A DNA stretch of 54,468 nt from a bacterium. Lineage in GTDB: Bacteria > Patescibacteriota > Patescibacteriia > JACPHY01. A program made the translations under genes and the position numbers. The notes under the pieces are model-generated. The model saw only the letters and a list, made by a program, of their open reading frames with translations. It was not told where the DNA came from and made no database searches. The stretch's first letter is position 1; the number at the start of each line of letters is the position of its first letter. Shown one piece after another: positions 25,671-33,727 of this stretch. The stretch is from positions 1-54,468 of the forward strand of contig JAUSKG010000008.1 in NCBI GenBank assembly GCA_030647005.1, given 5' to 3'.

Positions 25671-27143
25671 TCACGGGAGCGTCAAGGGTGCGGCGATCTT
25701 CCGACACGCGTGGCTGGCGAGGAGGTGGTAATTTTGCCAGGGCGTGCGGAGGACATCGCACTTCCACTGTCGCCGCTCGCGCTGCTCCTCGCTCGGTGAG
25801 ATGGAAACGGGGAGTGCATCGAGGGCGCTCCAGGCGTCCGGGCTGAGCGCGAGGATGTACAATGCGTCGAATTCGGGGTCTTGCGCGTTACCGCTGAGCT
25901 CGCGGCGCACATTCCAGGTGGCAACGGTGTACTCCATCGGCACACTCATGGTGAGCGTGAACACGATGACACCAAGGATGGCGATCGTGCGCGCGACGTA
26001 CGCGAGCGGGCGCATGCGCCAGAGGGACGCGAGGACGATGCCGAGGGTGACACCGAGTGCGATCGTCGCGATGAACGCGTACACGCGGTCGAGCGTGAGC
26101 CCGTACACGGAGACGTAGCGCACGATGCGCGTGATGGCACTCACGGCGACGACGAGCGTGAGGAGCGTGAAGATCGTGCTCGCGATGCGCGTGACGGCGT
26201 GCTGCGCGCGCTCCGCCGACTGCGTCATCGTCGGGTACCAGAGGAGCACGGTGAGGAGCGCGAGCGCGCCCGCGAAGAGGAGCGAGAAGAAGCTCTCGCG
26301 CGCGAGCGTCGCGTAGGTGAAGTCGTGCGCGCGCATCCATGCGTCGCTCGCGAAGAACTCGGGGAGCTGGAATGCCACGAAGGTGGCGAAGAGCGCGTCG
26401 AGGAGCACGAAGAACGTCGCAGCGGTCACCGGGCGCATGCGCGGGTCAAACGGCGCGTGATGCTTCGCGGGGAGCACGATGAGCCCCACGAGGAACCCGC
26501 CGAGGAGTACCGCGATGGCGACGCGAAAGGCCCATGCGATGAGTTCGCCGTTGAGCCGGAAGGAGGTGAGGACGTACTCCAGGAATGACTCGAAGGCACC
26601 GTTCGCATCGGAGAGGATCGCCCCGAAAACGAAGAGGAACGGCAGCGCGATGAGTACGCCGAGGATGCCGCTGCGGAGGTGCTGCGCCCGGATGCTCCGG
26701 TGCTCGCCGAGCGCGTCTTGCACCATGTGCTGTGTTCCACGCACACCCAGCGGAAGGAGCGCGAACGGCCCAAGGACGGCAAGCCACACCGCGTTCCGTA
26801 CCGTGAGTCGGGTACTCAGGAGGTGCACGGCGAACGCGATGAGGAGCACACCGGTGGCAACGAGGCCAAAGGCCATGACGAACGGATTGGCGTAGAGTGT
26901 GAGATCACCGGCGAGGATGATGGTGGGAACAAGAAGCCAGTACGCAACCGGATGCACGCTGCGCTTGCTCAGGCGCGCGAAGAGCGCGAGGAGCCCCGCG
27001 ATGCCGACGATGAACACGCTGGTACCGAACCCGGGCTCCTGGTAGCCCGTGCGCGTCCATTCGCGGAGCACGAAGTAAAAGAGCGCAACGCCGATAGCGT
27101 ACCACGCGATGCGCTGACGCTCGTGGGGGTGGAAGGTGATCAT
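25671..27143 (-). CDS. DUF4173-family integral membrane protein
   Basis: A 490-residue protein with about 12 hydrophobic segments and a small soluble C-terminal end. The stretch ITRIVRYVSVYGLTLDRVYA is typical of the DUF4173 family, and length fits. Function is unknown. The start overlaps the rsmI stop by 4 bases (ATGA), so it is the last gene of a CBS-rsmI-DUF4173 unit. Confidence 0.78.
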   Translation of the reverse strand: MITFHPHERQRIAWYAIGVALFYFVLREWTRTGYQEPGFGTSVFIVGIAGLLALFARLSKRSVHPVAYWLLVPTIILAGDLTLYANPFVMAFGLVATGVLLIAFAVHLLSTRLTVRNAVWLAVLGPFALLPLGVRGTQHMVQDALGEHRSIRAQHLRSGILGVLIALPFLFVFGAILSDANGAFESFLEYVLTSFRLNGELIAWAFRVAIAVLLGGFLVGLIVLPAKHHAPFDPRMRPVTAATFFVLLDALFATFVAFQLPEFFASDAWMRAHDFTYATLARESFFSLLFAGALALLTVLLWYPTMTQSAERAQHAVTRIASTIFTLLTLVVAVSAITRIVRYVSVYGLTLDRVYAFIATIALGVTLGIVLASLWRMRPLAYVARTIAILGVIVFTLTMSVPMEYTVATWNVRRELSGNAQDPEFDALYILALSPDAWSALDALPVSISPSEEQRERRQWKCDVLRTPWQNYHLLASHACRKIAAPLTLP

Positions 27144-27847
27144 ACGGATGAGCGTGATGATGAAGCACGCCGCGCGCCGGCGATGCCGATAACGAACTCG
27201 CCTTTGTTACTCCCGCGGGTGAGCGCATCGAGGACATCGCGCGCCGTGCCGCGGTAGATAGTTTCAAATTTCTTCGTGAGCTCGCGACCGACGACGATCG
27301 GACGGGTGCCGAGGAGCGGGAGGAGCGCGGTGAGTGTCTTTACGATGCGATGCGGCGACTCGTAGAAGAAGACCGTCTCTTCCGACTGCGCGATGCGCTC
27401 AAGGATTGCCTTTCTCCCGCTCTTGAGTGGGAGGAATCCTAGGAAAAGAAAACGATCCGTAGGGAATCCGGTGACACTCGCGAGCGTCGTGAGCGCGGAT
27501 GCACCCGGGATGGGCTCGATATGCACGTCCGGCAGGAACTCCGCCACACGCGCGACGAGGATGCCTCCGGGGTCGCTCACGCCAGGCGTTCCCGCATCGG
27601 TGACAAACGCGACGTGCTTCCCCACGCGCAACGCATCGAACACCGCGTCCATTGTGCGCTGCTGCGCGTGCTGATCGAGACGGTGGAGCGGCGTGCCGGA
27701 GATCTCGTACCGCGCGAGAAGCTTTGCGGTCTGGCGCGTGTCCTCGCAGAAGAGCACATCGCACGCGCGGAGCGTCTCGAGCGCGCGGAGCGTGATATCC
27801 TCAAGGTTCCCAATGGGGGTCCCGATGATGCTCAGCTTAGCCGACAT
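27140..27847 (-). CDS. rsmI: 16S rRNA 2'-O-methyltransferase RsmI
   Basis: Methylates the ribose of C1402 in 16S rRNA using SAM (235 residues, slightly short). The start LSIIGTPIGNLEDITLRALE is diagnostic, as are CEDTRQTAKLL, VTDAGTPGVSDPG, IPGASALTTLASVTGFPTD and RFLFLGFLP. The last ~30 residues of E. coli RsmI are missing or changed. The ATG at 27847 is inside the preceding CBS gene (11-base overlap); an alternative start 36 codons upstream gives residues unlike the family. Confidence 0.94.
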   Translation of the reverse strand: MSAKLSIIGTPIGNLEDITLRALETLRACDVLFCEDTRQTAKLLARYEISGTPLHRLDQHAQQRTMDAVFDALRVGKHVAFVTDAGTPGVSDPGGILVARVAEFLPDVHIEPIPGASALTTLASVTGFPTDRFLFLGFLPLKSGRKAILERIAQSEETVFFYESPHRIVKTLTALLPLLGTRPIVVGRELTKKFETIYRGTARDVLDALTRGSNKGEFVIGIAGARRASSSRSSV

Positions 27848-28325
27848 GCGCCTGCTCGTGATCGCGCTGCGTCTCCTCGAGCCCGAAGTGCACGCGGAGG
27901 ATCGTGCGGAAGATCGTGTGACGAGACACCATGCCGACGAGCTTCCCGCGGTCAACCACCGGAACGCGATGGATGCCGGTCGCGACCATGAGCGCGCCGA
28001 TTTTGAGGACGGGTGTGTCGGATGGAACGCTCTTCACGCGCGTGGACATGAACTGCTCGACGGTCTTCCCCTGCGCCGCGCGTGCTTCCTCCTCGAACGC
28101 GAGGAGGTCTGTGTACGCCTGCGGCCCCGCGTACCATTCCTCGTAGCTCGGATAGATGGCACGAAAAACATCCTTCTCCGACACCACGCCCACGACGGTA
28201 CCGCTCGCGTCCACGACCGGCGCACCGGTGATATGGTGGAGGAGCAACAATTCCACCACCCGACGCCACGGGGTGCCAACCGGAATCGTGACGACGTTTC
28301 GCTGCATGAGGTCGCGGACGATCAT
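27837..28325 (-). CDS. Tandem CBS-domain protein
   Basis: A 162-residue protein made of two CBS domains: one from VRDLMQRNVVTIPVGTPWRR to GTVVGVVSEKDVFRA (residues ~3-57), the other from VEQFMSTRVKSVPSDTPVLK to KLVGMVSRHTIFRTIL. CBS pairs bind adenosine nucleotides or SAM and act as energy sensors. No catalytic domain is attached, so its partner is unknown. It overlaps rsmI by 11 bases. Confidence 0.9.
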   Translation of the reverse strand: MIVRDLMQRNVVTIPVGTPWRRVVELLLLHHITGAPVVDASGTVVGVVSEKDVFRAIYPSYEEWYAGPQAYTDLLAFEEEARAAQGKTVEQFMSTRVKSVPSDTPVLKIGALMVATGIHRVPVVDRGKLVGMVSRHTIFRTILRVHFGLEETQRDHEQAHVG

Positions 28326-28374
28326 AGGGTGATGAGATTGGCGGAAAATGGCTTCCTGTGGTGAGTATAGCGTG

Positions 28375-29085
28375 CTAGCGGGACACTGTCACGCCGCGGC
28401 GTTTGCACTGATCACGGAGGGGGCACTGAGAGCACTTTGGCGAGATGGGCGTGCAGGTATTCTGCCCGAGCACGACGAGGAGCGGGTTCCAGGACGCCCA
28501 GAGCCGCTTGGGGAGCGTGTCCATGAGCTTGTGTTCCGTTTCTGCGCGGGACTTCGATCGGATGACACCAAGCCGATTAGAGATGCGGTGCACATGTGTG
28601 TCCACGGTGATACCGACCGAAATACCGAGTCCTTCGGTGAGCACGAGGTTCGCGGTCTTGCGCCCCACACCTGGGAGCCGGAGGAGCTCCTCCATCGTGT
28701 GCGGCACCTTCCCATCGAACTCGCGCAGCAGCAGCTTGGATAGTGCGATGAGGTGCTTCGCCTTCGTGTTGTAGTAGCTAATCGGGTAGAGGAACTGCTG
28801 CAACCGCCCGAGCGGCATCGCTGCGAGCTGCTCCGGCGTGTTCGCAATCGCGAAGAGCTTGACCATGATCGGGTACGTCGTTGCGTCTCGTGCCTGCGCC
28901 GAGCACACGGTGGAGACGAGGAGCTCAAAGAGCGATCGCTGCTCGAGCACCATCGTGGTGCCGAGCGGAATTGCAAACCGCTTCGTCGTGCGCTTGAGGA
29001 TGCGCACGATCAACGCAGGATCCGGCTCATGCGCCGCATCGTCCCTGCTCGGTGATCTCCATGTGCGCGCGTCCTCGCTCGGCAT
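28375..29085 (-). CDS. nth: Endonuclease III (DNA glycosylase/AP lyase)
   Basis: A base-excision repair glycosylase for oxidised pyrimidines (236 residues). The helix-hairpin-helix is LPGVGRKTANLVL with catalytic Lys143, and catalytic Asp162 is in VDTHVHRISNRLG. The 4Fe-4S cluster ligands are Cys211, 218, 221 and 227 (C-x6-C-x2-C-x5-C). An N-terminal extension of ~22 residues precedes the usual start. Confidence 0.95.
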   Translation of the reverse strand: MPSEDARTWRSPSRDDAAHEPDPALIVRILKRTTKRFAIPLGTTMVLEQRSLFELLVSTVCSAQARDATTYPIMVKLFAIANTPEQLAAMPLGRLQQFLYPISYYNTKAKHLIALSKLLLREFDGKVPHTMEELLRLPGVGRKTANLVLTEGLGISVGITVDTHVHRISNRLGVIRSKSRAETEHKLMDTLPKRLWASWNPLLVVLGQNTCTPISPKCSQCPLRDQCKRRGVTVSR

Positions 29086-29111
29086 AGCGTGTGTTCATCA
29101 TAGCAAGGAAA

Positions 29112-29135
29112 CACCACCCCGTGGGGGGGGTGGTG
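29112..29135 (-). terminator. Terminator of the 29157 gene
   Basis: 9-bp stem CACCACCCC / GGGGTGGTG 22 bases after the stop, followed on the minus strand by TTTCCTTGC. Confidence 0.65.
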
Positions 29136-29156
29136 CTCGGCGTCCACGTCGCAACG

Positions 29157-29882
29157 CTACGTTTCGACGGTGATGGTGCGCACGTCGGGACGCGGTGTTG
29201 GAACGACGTGGAGGTCACCAATGACGACCGACCGTTGCTTCTGCTTTGGAAGTTTACGACGATACCGCAGGACTGCATGGATCGCCTCCCGCATGCTCGA
29301 TACCCCGTGGACGAGGTAGACGGGCCCGTGCTCGCCATTGCGCAACGCGTACGTTGCGGGCTGCGCAGAAACTTCCTCGTCATCCGTCACGCGCTCCGCA
29401 CTGCGCACCGTGAGTGAGGGATCCCTGATCACCCACTCGGTTCGTGTGCGATGCCGACCGATATGCGACCGCGCAATCCCGTCGAGGAAGGACGAACGGA
29501 GTGGATGATTCCAGTTCGGCCTCACGAGGTACGCGATCTCCGTGTCACCGCGATGGACCGGGTGTTTCACGAGCAGGGCGGAGTGCAGCAGCGGACGGTA
29601 AAGACGGGAGGTTCGTCTCGGGGTGAGCACTGCGCGATCACGTCCGGAGACCACGAACATGTCAATGAATGCCCTCAGCTCGTTACCGGACATGGGGTCC
29701 ACCCCCCACTGGATGAGGTAGACGCGAAATAGCGTGCGTACGAACCGCACGACCACGGGCGATACAACCTTCGCCCGAGCGATCGCATCGCGCTCCTGTC
29801 CGCGGATGGCGCGTCTGAGGATGTTGATGGCACGGTGAAAGTCATTGACATGCGAAACCGATGTTTCGGATGATGCGTTCAC
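29157..29882 (-). CDS. Unknown basic protein, divergent partner of the 30126 gene
   Basis: A 241-residue cytoplasmic protein rich in Arg and His, with no family I recognise. The start is a GTG with an excellent SD (AGGAGGA, 6 bases upstream); the open frame continues to an ATG at 30065, but that crosses the predicted promoter. Segments include NILRRAIRGQERDAIARAKV, RRTSRLYRPLLHSALLVKHP and, near the end, YLVHGVSSMREAIHAVLRYR followed by SVVIGDLHVVPTPRPD. The basic profile suggests nucleic-acid contact, which is only a guess. Own promoter (29964-29992) and terminator; divergent to another unknown gene. Confidence 0.6.
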   Translation of the reverse strand: MNASSETSVSHVNDFHRAINILRRAIRGQERDAIARAKVVSPVVVRFVRTLFRVYLIQWGVDPMSGNELRAFIDMFVVSGRDRAVLTPRRTSRLYRPLLHSALLVKHPVHRGDTEIAYLVRPNWNHPLRSSFLDGIARSHIGRHRTRTEWVIRDPSLTVRSAERVTDDEEVSAQPATYALRNGEHGPVYLVHGVSSMREAIHAVLRYRRKLPKQKQRSVVIGDLHVVPTPRPDVRTITVET

Positions 29883-29963
29883 GTTGTTCCTCCTGTGCTT
29901 TGGTGCTTGGACCAAAAGCGAGGGCTCGTTGGTTATCAAAGGACGATTCCACACTCGTCTCCT

Positions 29964-29992
29964 AGCGTAGAACAATCGCGCTCCGTCGTCAA
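29964..29992 (-). promoter_or_regulatory. Promoter of the 29157-29882 gene
   Basis: On the minus strand TTGACG (29987-29992), 17-bp spacer, TACGCT (29964-29969). Its -35 box forms a perfect inverted repeat with that of the opposite promoter: CGTCAA tgg TTGACG. Confidence 0.65.
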
Positions 29993-29995
29993 TGG

Positions 29996-30024
29996 TTGAC
30001 GGGAGATGCCGCGTATGGTACGGT
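29996..30024 (+). promoter_or_regulatory. Promoter of the 30126-30995 gene
   Basis: TTGACG (29996-30001), 17-bp spacer, TACGGT (30019-30024). The ~95-base leader holds a hairpin, AGCAGGC/GCCTGCT. Confidence 0.65.
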
Positions 30025-30125
30025 CGTGGTGGCAAGCAGGCGTGGTGCCTGCTCTCTGCCAGCACCTTGAAAACCCCTCACGTACTGGCCCTCCAATGCC
30101 TGGGCCACCTGAAGAGGAGAGGACA

Positions 30126-30995
30126 ATGGACGAGATGACACAGGAGCAAGGACCGCTCACCGCAAACGATTACTTCCGCCGCATCTTCAACCCCGACAAC
30201 ACGTTCGAGGATCGCATGGGCTGGGTCAAGGTCATGCCGACCAACGCTTTTGCGACGAGGGAGGATAGGACCAATCACGTCGCGATCCTCATGTACATCG
30301 GAGATGAACGAGAGCCGGAGGAATTTCGTGCCTCGCTGTCGACCTTTTTCTCGCTGTCGACGGCGATCATCTCCACGAACCGTGAGCTGTGTGTCGCAGA
30401 GCTCCGCGCGGAGGCCCGAAAGATGCTCGTCCGACACTACGCGAACAGGGAATGCTGCGGAGTGCTCTCCGACGATACGACGTGGAATCTCGTGGAGTTC
30501 TTCGCGGCGGATCGGCGGCACTGCAACTTCACCGCGCGCGACCTCCGTCGGCTCCAGGGCTTCCTCATGAACGCGTGGACGGACGTGAGTAAGAATATCC
30601 GCACGCACGGTGCGTGCGTCAGCACTCACACCTTCGCGCGCGTCCTCATCTTTGCACGATGCTACGCGTTCCTGCGTAAGATCGCGCTCCGCGAGGCGAT
30701 TCCGCTGTTGTTCGAGGAGCTCTGCAGGAAATACGACTCCGACGCGCAGCAGCGTCGCATCGTTGACGATCGCGTCCTCGTTGACCGGTGTGGCTCGCAC
30801 GCACCGACCGATGTCCTGCGCATGATCATCGTTGCCGGTGATGCCCTGCGCCACGGACTCGGCATCGGAAACCTCGACGATCACCCGGAGAGCGAGACCG
30901 CGCGTACGCTCCTGGCACTCCTTGCCGCGAGCGCGCACTACTACGCAGACGCGCTCCTCCCGGACCTCGCGTCATCCGTAAGAGCGAGTGCATAG
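30126..30995 (+). CDS. Unknown alpha-helical protein
   Basis: A 289-residue cytoplasmic protein with no signal peptide. It begins MDEMTQEQGPLTANDYFRRI after an SD-like GAGGAGAGGACA. Segments such as LRAEARKMLVRHYANRECCG, FTARDLRRLQGFLMNAWTDV and LLFEELCRKYDSDAQQRRIV suggest a mostly helical fold. No motif or family is recognised. It is divergent from the 29157-29882 gene, with which it shares a palindromic promoter region, and it ends in a strong bidirectional terminator. Confidence 0.65.
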   Translation: MDEMTQEQGPLTANDYFRRIFNPDNTFEDRMGWVKVMPTNAFATREDRTNHVAILMYIGDEREPEEFRASLSTFFSLSTAIISTNRELCVAELRAEARKMLVRHYANRECCGVLSDDTTWNLVEFFAADRRHCNFTARDLRRLQGFLMNAWTDVSKNIRTHGACVSTHTFARVLIFARCYAFLRKIALREAIPLLFEELCRKYDSDAQQRRIVDDRVLVDRCGSHAPTDVLRMIIVAGDALRHGLGIGNLDDHPESETARTLLALLAASAHYYADALLPDLASSVRASA

Positions 30996-31016
30996 ACCCC
31001 TCGCGCCGTGCACACC

Positions 31017-31048
31017 AGACCCCTTCGATCCATGGATCGAAGGGGTCT
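31017..31048. terminator. Bidirectional terminator
   Basis: A 15-bp perfect stem AGACCCCTTCGATCC / GGATCGAAGGGGTCT between convergent genes, followed by CTCTATG on the plus strand. It serves the 30126 gene and probably the O-antigen ligase-like gene. Confidence 0.8.
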
Positions 31049-31050
31049 CT

Positions 31051-32490
31051 CTATGCGTCTGCGGTTGTACTGTACAGGAGCAGGATGAGTCCGAGCCCGA
31101 GCGGGTGGTTGAGGTATGGGGAGGTGGCGTGAACGACAAGGAGAGCGAGGAGCGCGAGCGCGAACGGCGTTGATGCGCGACGACGCCGTGAGCAACCGCA
31201 CGCGATGAGTGCGCCGATGAACCAGAGCTGGAACGCGACACCGACAATCCCCCGCTCGAGGAGGTCATCGAGGAAGCCCCACTCGAACGCGGTGGCGGTG
31301 TACATGCCATCGGGATGCGCGGCGAGCGTGCGCGGGTCCTTCGTGGCGTAGGTGACCGTCGCGCCAAAACCGTTGCCGAAGATGGCGTGGGCTCGCATCG
31401 CTGTCGCGAGCGGGCCGATCTGCTGCCAGCGGTTCCCTACCGCTTCGTCCTGCTGGAACCGCGCTGCAAATGTCGCGCCGAATCCGGCGGTCGTGAGCGG
31501 ATGCGGGTACGGTATCCGCACAAGCACGAGCGCGACGAGGAGACCGATCGCGATGGATGCGGCTCCGCTTTTTATGCTCCGCGTATGCGTGCGGATGAAC
31601 GCAGCACGCTTCCGGATCGTTGGCGGCCAGAGGAGCCAGAGTGCACCGATCCCCGCGAGTGCCGCGAGGCCAACCCAGAAGCTCCGCGAGAGCGAGAGGA
31701 GGAGGACGGTGACGGAGCCGCCAAAGACCGCGTAGCGCATGAGATGACCGCGTCGCTCCGCTTGTTGTATCGTCCCGAGGGCAACGAGCAATGCCGGGAA
31801 GAGCCAGACCATGCTCTGGAGGAAGATGCGCGGGAAGCCGCCGGGGAACACCGTCACCTCGCCGAGGCGCGTGTCGCGCACCCACTGGTAGAGGGCGATC
31901 CACAGGCCGCCGAGGTCGTGCGTGAAGAGGAAGAGGAGTGCCGCGGTACGGAGGATGAGGAAGAGTGCGCCCGCGAGCACCGTTTCCGCGAGCCACGTGG
32001 TGCCGCCGCGCGTGGCGAGCACGAACGCGGGGAGGAGCGCGAGGAAGAGCCAGGCGTTTGCATCTTGGAAAACGAGGGGGAATGGATGGCGCGCGACACC
32101 AAGGATGACACCGAGGATGAGCGACAGCGCAAACGCTGCGACCGCCCAACGCGTCGGGTGCGATGTCACCGTGCACACGAGTTGCTCGCGCGCGACGCGC
32201 GTCCGCAGATGCCATGCGGAGGCAATGAGCATCACCGCGAAGATACCCATGCGCAGCGAGAGCGTCACCTCACCAACCTCGAGCACGAGCAATTGTCCAA
32301 AACTCCCCCACAGGAGCTCCAGGAGCACGGCGGCGACACCGATGCGGAGATCCCATAGTGCGCCAACCGCAACGACGAGAACCACAAGAAGGTACGCCGG
32401 CACCGCGAACGGCGCGTACCCCCACGCGTTCATCGAGAGGAGGTCGAGCGTGAGTCCGGCGAGAAGGATGGCGAGCGTGCGTCGGTGCAT
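31051..32490 (-). CDS. O-antigen ligase / polymerase-like membrane protein
   Basis: A 479-residue protein with about 12 membrane helices and one large outer loop. The loop region reads FAARFQQDEAVGNRWQQIGP, AIFGNGFGATVTYATK and then GMYTATAFEWGFLDDLLERG. The pattern (RxxxW... GxGFG... N/E..hhLxxxGhhG) is that of the Wzy/WaaL O-antigen ligase family. It would join glycan units or transfer them to a carrier at the outer membrane-facing side of the cell membrane. The flippase and two glycosyltransferases 2 kb upstream on the same strand support a surface glycan role. Confidence 0.8.
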   Translation of the reverse strand: MHRRTLAILLAGLTLDLLSMNAWGYAPFAVPAYLLVVLVVAVGALWDLRIGVAAVLLELLWGSFGQLLVLEVGEVTLSLRMGIFAVMLIASAWHLRTRVAREQLVCTVTSHPTRWAVAAFALSLILGVILGVARHPFPLVFQDANAWLFLALLPAFVLATRGGTTWLAETVLAGALFLILRTAALLFLFTHDLGGLWIALYQWVRDTRLGEVTVFPGGFPRIFLQSMVWLFPALLVALGTIQQAERRGHLMRYAVFGGSVTVLLLSLSRSFWVGLAALAGIGALWLLWPPTIRKRAAFIRTHTRSIKSGAASIAIGLLVALVLVRIPYPHPLTTAGFGATFAARFQQDEAVGNRWQQIGPLATAMRAHAIFGNGFGATVTYATKDPRTLAAHPDGMYTATAFEWGFLDDLLERGIVGVAFQLWFIGALIACGCSRRRRASTPFALALLALLVVHATSPYLNHPLGLGLILLLYSTTADA

Positions 32491-32515
32491 GTACTTCTAC
32501 ACTACCAAAATCAAA

Positions 32516-32539
32516 CCCCTCCGATGTACATCGGAGGGG
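32516..32539 (-). terminator. Terminator of the first tiny acidic ORF
   Basis: A 24-base perfect palindrome centred at 32527-32528 (12-bp stem starting CCCCTCCGATGT), 7 bases after the stop and followed on the minus strand by TTTGATTTTGG. Confidence 0.8.
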
Positions 32540-32546
32540 CCGATGA

Positions 32547-32663
32547 CTACAGGTCGTCATCGTCGCTGTCCTCGTCATCAGAGTCCGAGTCCTCCGACTC
32601 CTCACCGTCCTCCGGGGTGTCCTCTGACTCCTTCTCCTCTGCGTCTACATTCCAATCGGCCAT
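32547..32663 (-). CDS. Tiny highly acidic protein (38 aa)
   Basis: A 38-residue ORF. It begins MADWNVDAEEKESEDTPEDG and ends SDDEDSDDDDL; about 60% of residues are Asp or Glu and only one is Lys. The frame starts with ATG after a GGAG about 10 bases upstream, and a strong terminator follows 7 bases after the stop, so it is a self-contained unit. Function is unknown. Such polyacidic peptides can mimic nucleic acid or bind basic proteins, which is a guess. Confidence 0.55.
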   Translation of the reverse strand: MADWNVDAEEKESEDTPEDGEESEDSDSDDEDSDDDDL

Positions 32664-32800
32664 AGATAGTAGCTCCGTGGGAAAAACCGCGCACGGTCCA
32701 TTGCATGTTCATAGGGAACGACGACCTTTCACGGCCAGTGTACCCGCTTGGAACGCATCGGCAAATCACTGTCAAGTGTTGCGTGCTGTGGATAGAAACT

Positions 32801-32829
32801 AACTCCCCCGAACATGATTCGGGGGAGTT
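32801..32829 (-). terminator. Terminator of the second tiny acidic ORF
   Basis: 12-bp stem AACTCCCCCGAA / TTCGGGGGAGTT, 5-base loop, 26 bases after the stop; minus-strand tail AGTTTCTATC. Confidence 0.75.
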
Positions 32830-32854
32830 AGTGCTGTCGCGAAAGCGACCGGTG

Positions 32855-32950
32855 CTACGCGGCTGCCTCACCGGTTTCCTCGCCTGCTTCCTTGGGAGCT
32901 TCCTCGCCCTCGGGAACCTCCACGTCTGCATCCTGATTGAGCATTTCCAT
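32855..32950 (-). CDS. Tiny acidic protein (31 aa)
   Basis: A 31-residue ORF starting MEMLNQDADVEVPEGEEAPK and ending EAGEETGEAAA; acidic and Ala/Gly-rich. It has its own strong promoter (33023-33051) and terminator. Together with the 38-residue neighbour it forms two consecutive miniature units in a 550-base gap between surface-glycan genes. Function unknown. An alternative is that the transcript acts as RNA. Confidence 0.5.
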   Translation of the reverse strand: MEMLNQDADVEVPEGEEAPKEAGEETGEAAA

Positions 32951-33022
32951 AGTGTATGTTCCAAACAAAAATACTCGCCACGACGGAGAGTACCGATTCA
33001 TCACCATTTCGACCTTAGCAAC

Positions 33023-33051
33023 ACAATAGCACAGAACGCATTACGTGTCAA
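33023..33051 (-). promoter_or_regulatory. Promoter of the 31-aa acidic ORF
   Basis: On the minus strand TTGACA (33046-33051), 17-bp spacer, TATTGT (33023-33028). The -35 box lies inside the last codons of the GT2 gene. Confidence 0.75.
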
Positions 33052-33727
33052 TGCCATGCTTCTCAAAAATACGAACCCGGGCGCGCTCATACGCGAGGAC
33101 GCGCGCCGTCTTCCACGGTATGCGGTAGAGCAGCGATGGCACCCAGCGGCTCATCGTACCGCGTGTGCTCGTGATGGTGAAGAGCATTTCCGGAATCGCA
33201 ACACCCGTATGACCGCGTTCGAGCATCGTGAGCCAGAGATCCCAGTCCTGAAATCGCGCGAGCGTGGGATCGAAGCGTGGGAAGTGCTCGCGCCGCAGGA
33301 GTGCGGTCGTATGGATGAATGGCATGCGACGCAGACGCTCCGGATCAAACGGAAGCGCGGGAAATCGCTTCCACCCAAATCGGAACGACGGATACGCGAA
33401 GCTTACCTCCGGGTGCTCGCGGAGCGCGTGGTACATCGTTGCCAGTGCGTGCGAACGTAGTACGACGTCCGCGTCGCAGAAGAGGAGGAGCTCGCCGCGA
33501 GTTGCATCCGCGCCACGATTGCGCGCAGCGGGCGCACCCGCGTGCTCCTGACGTACCCACCGCAGACGGCCCGAGAGCTCGGGGATATCCACGGGAATGA
33601 GGGGCTCCGGAGAACCATCATCCACGACGATGACTTCGATGTCGCGGAGTGTCTGTGCAGCGATCGCAGCGAGGCACGCATGGAGTGTCGCGGTGCCGTT
33701 ATAGACAGGAATGACGATAGAGATCAT
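33041..33727 (-). CDS. Family 2 glycosyltransferase
   Basis: A 228-residue GT-A glycosyltransferase. ISIVIPVYNGTATLHACLAA opens the fold, VIVVDDGSPEP holds the nucleotide-binding Asp pair, and LLLFCDADVVLRSHAL carries the DxD-type metal site. FQDWDLWLTMLERG is the acceptor-side ED/DW motif. No membrane helices, so it acts at the inner face of the membrane. The start at 33727 overlaps the GT4 stop by 4 bases. It probably adds a sugar during surface glycan assembly. Confidence 0.9.
   Translation of the reverse strand: MISIVIPVYNGTATLHACLAAIAAQTLRDIEVIVVDDGSPEPLIPVDIPELSGRLRWVRQEHAGAPAARNRGADATRGELLLFCDADVVLRSHALATMYHALREHPEVSFAYPSFRFGWKRFPALPFDPERLRRMPFIHTTALLRREHFPRFDPTLARFQDWDLWLTMLERGHTGVAIPEMLFTITSTRGTMSRWVPSLLYRIPWKTARVLAYERARVRIFEKHGIDT

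Noticed and set aside
32547-32663. Acidic ORF as the shadow of a plus-strand gene
   Set aside because: The plus-strand frames here are Ser-rich and run through the terminator palindromes without SD or homology. The minus-strand ORF has GGAG, ATG and a terminator in the right places.
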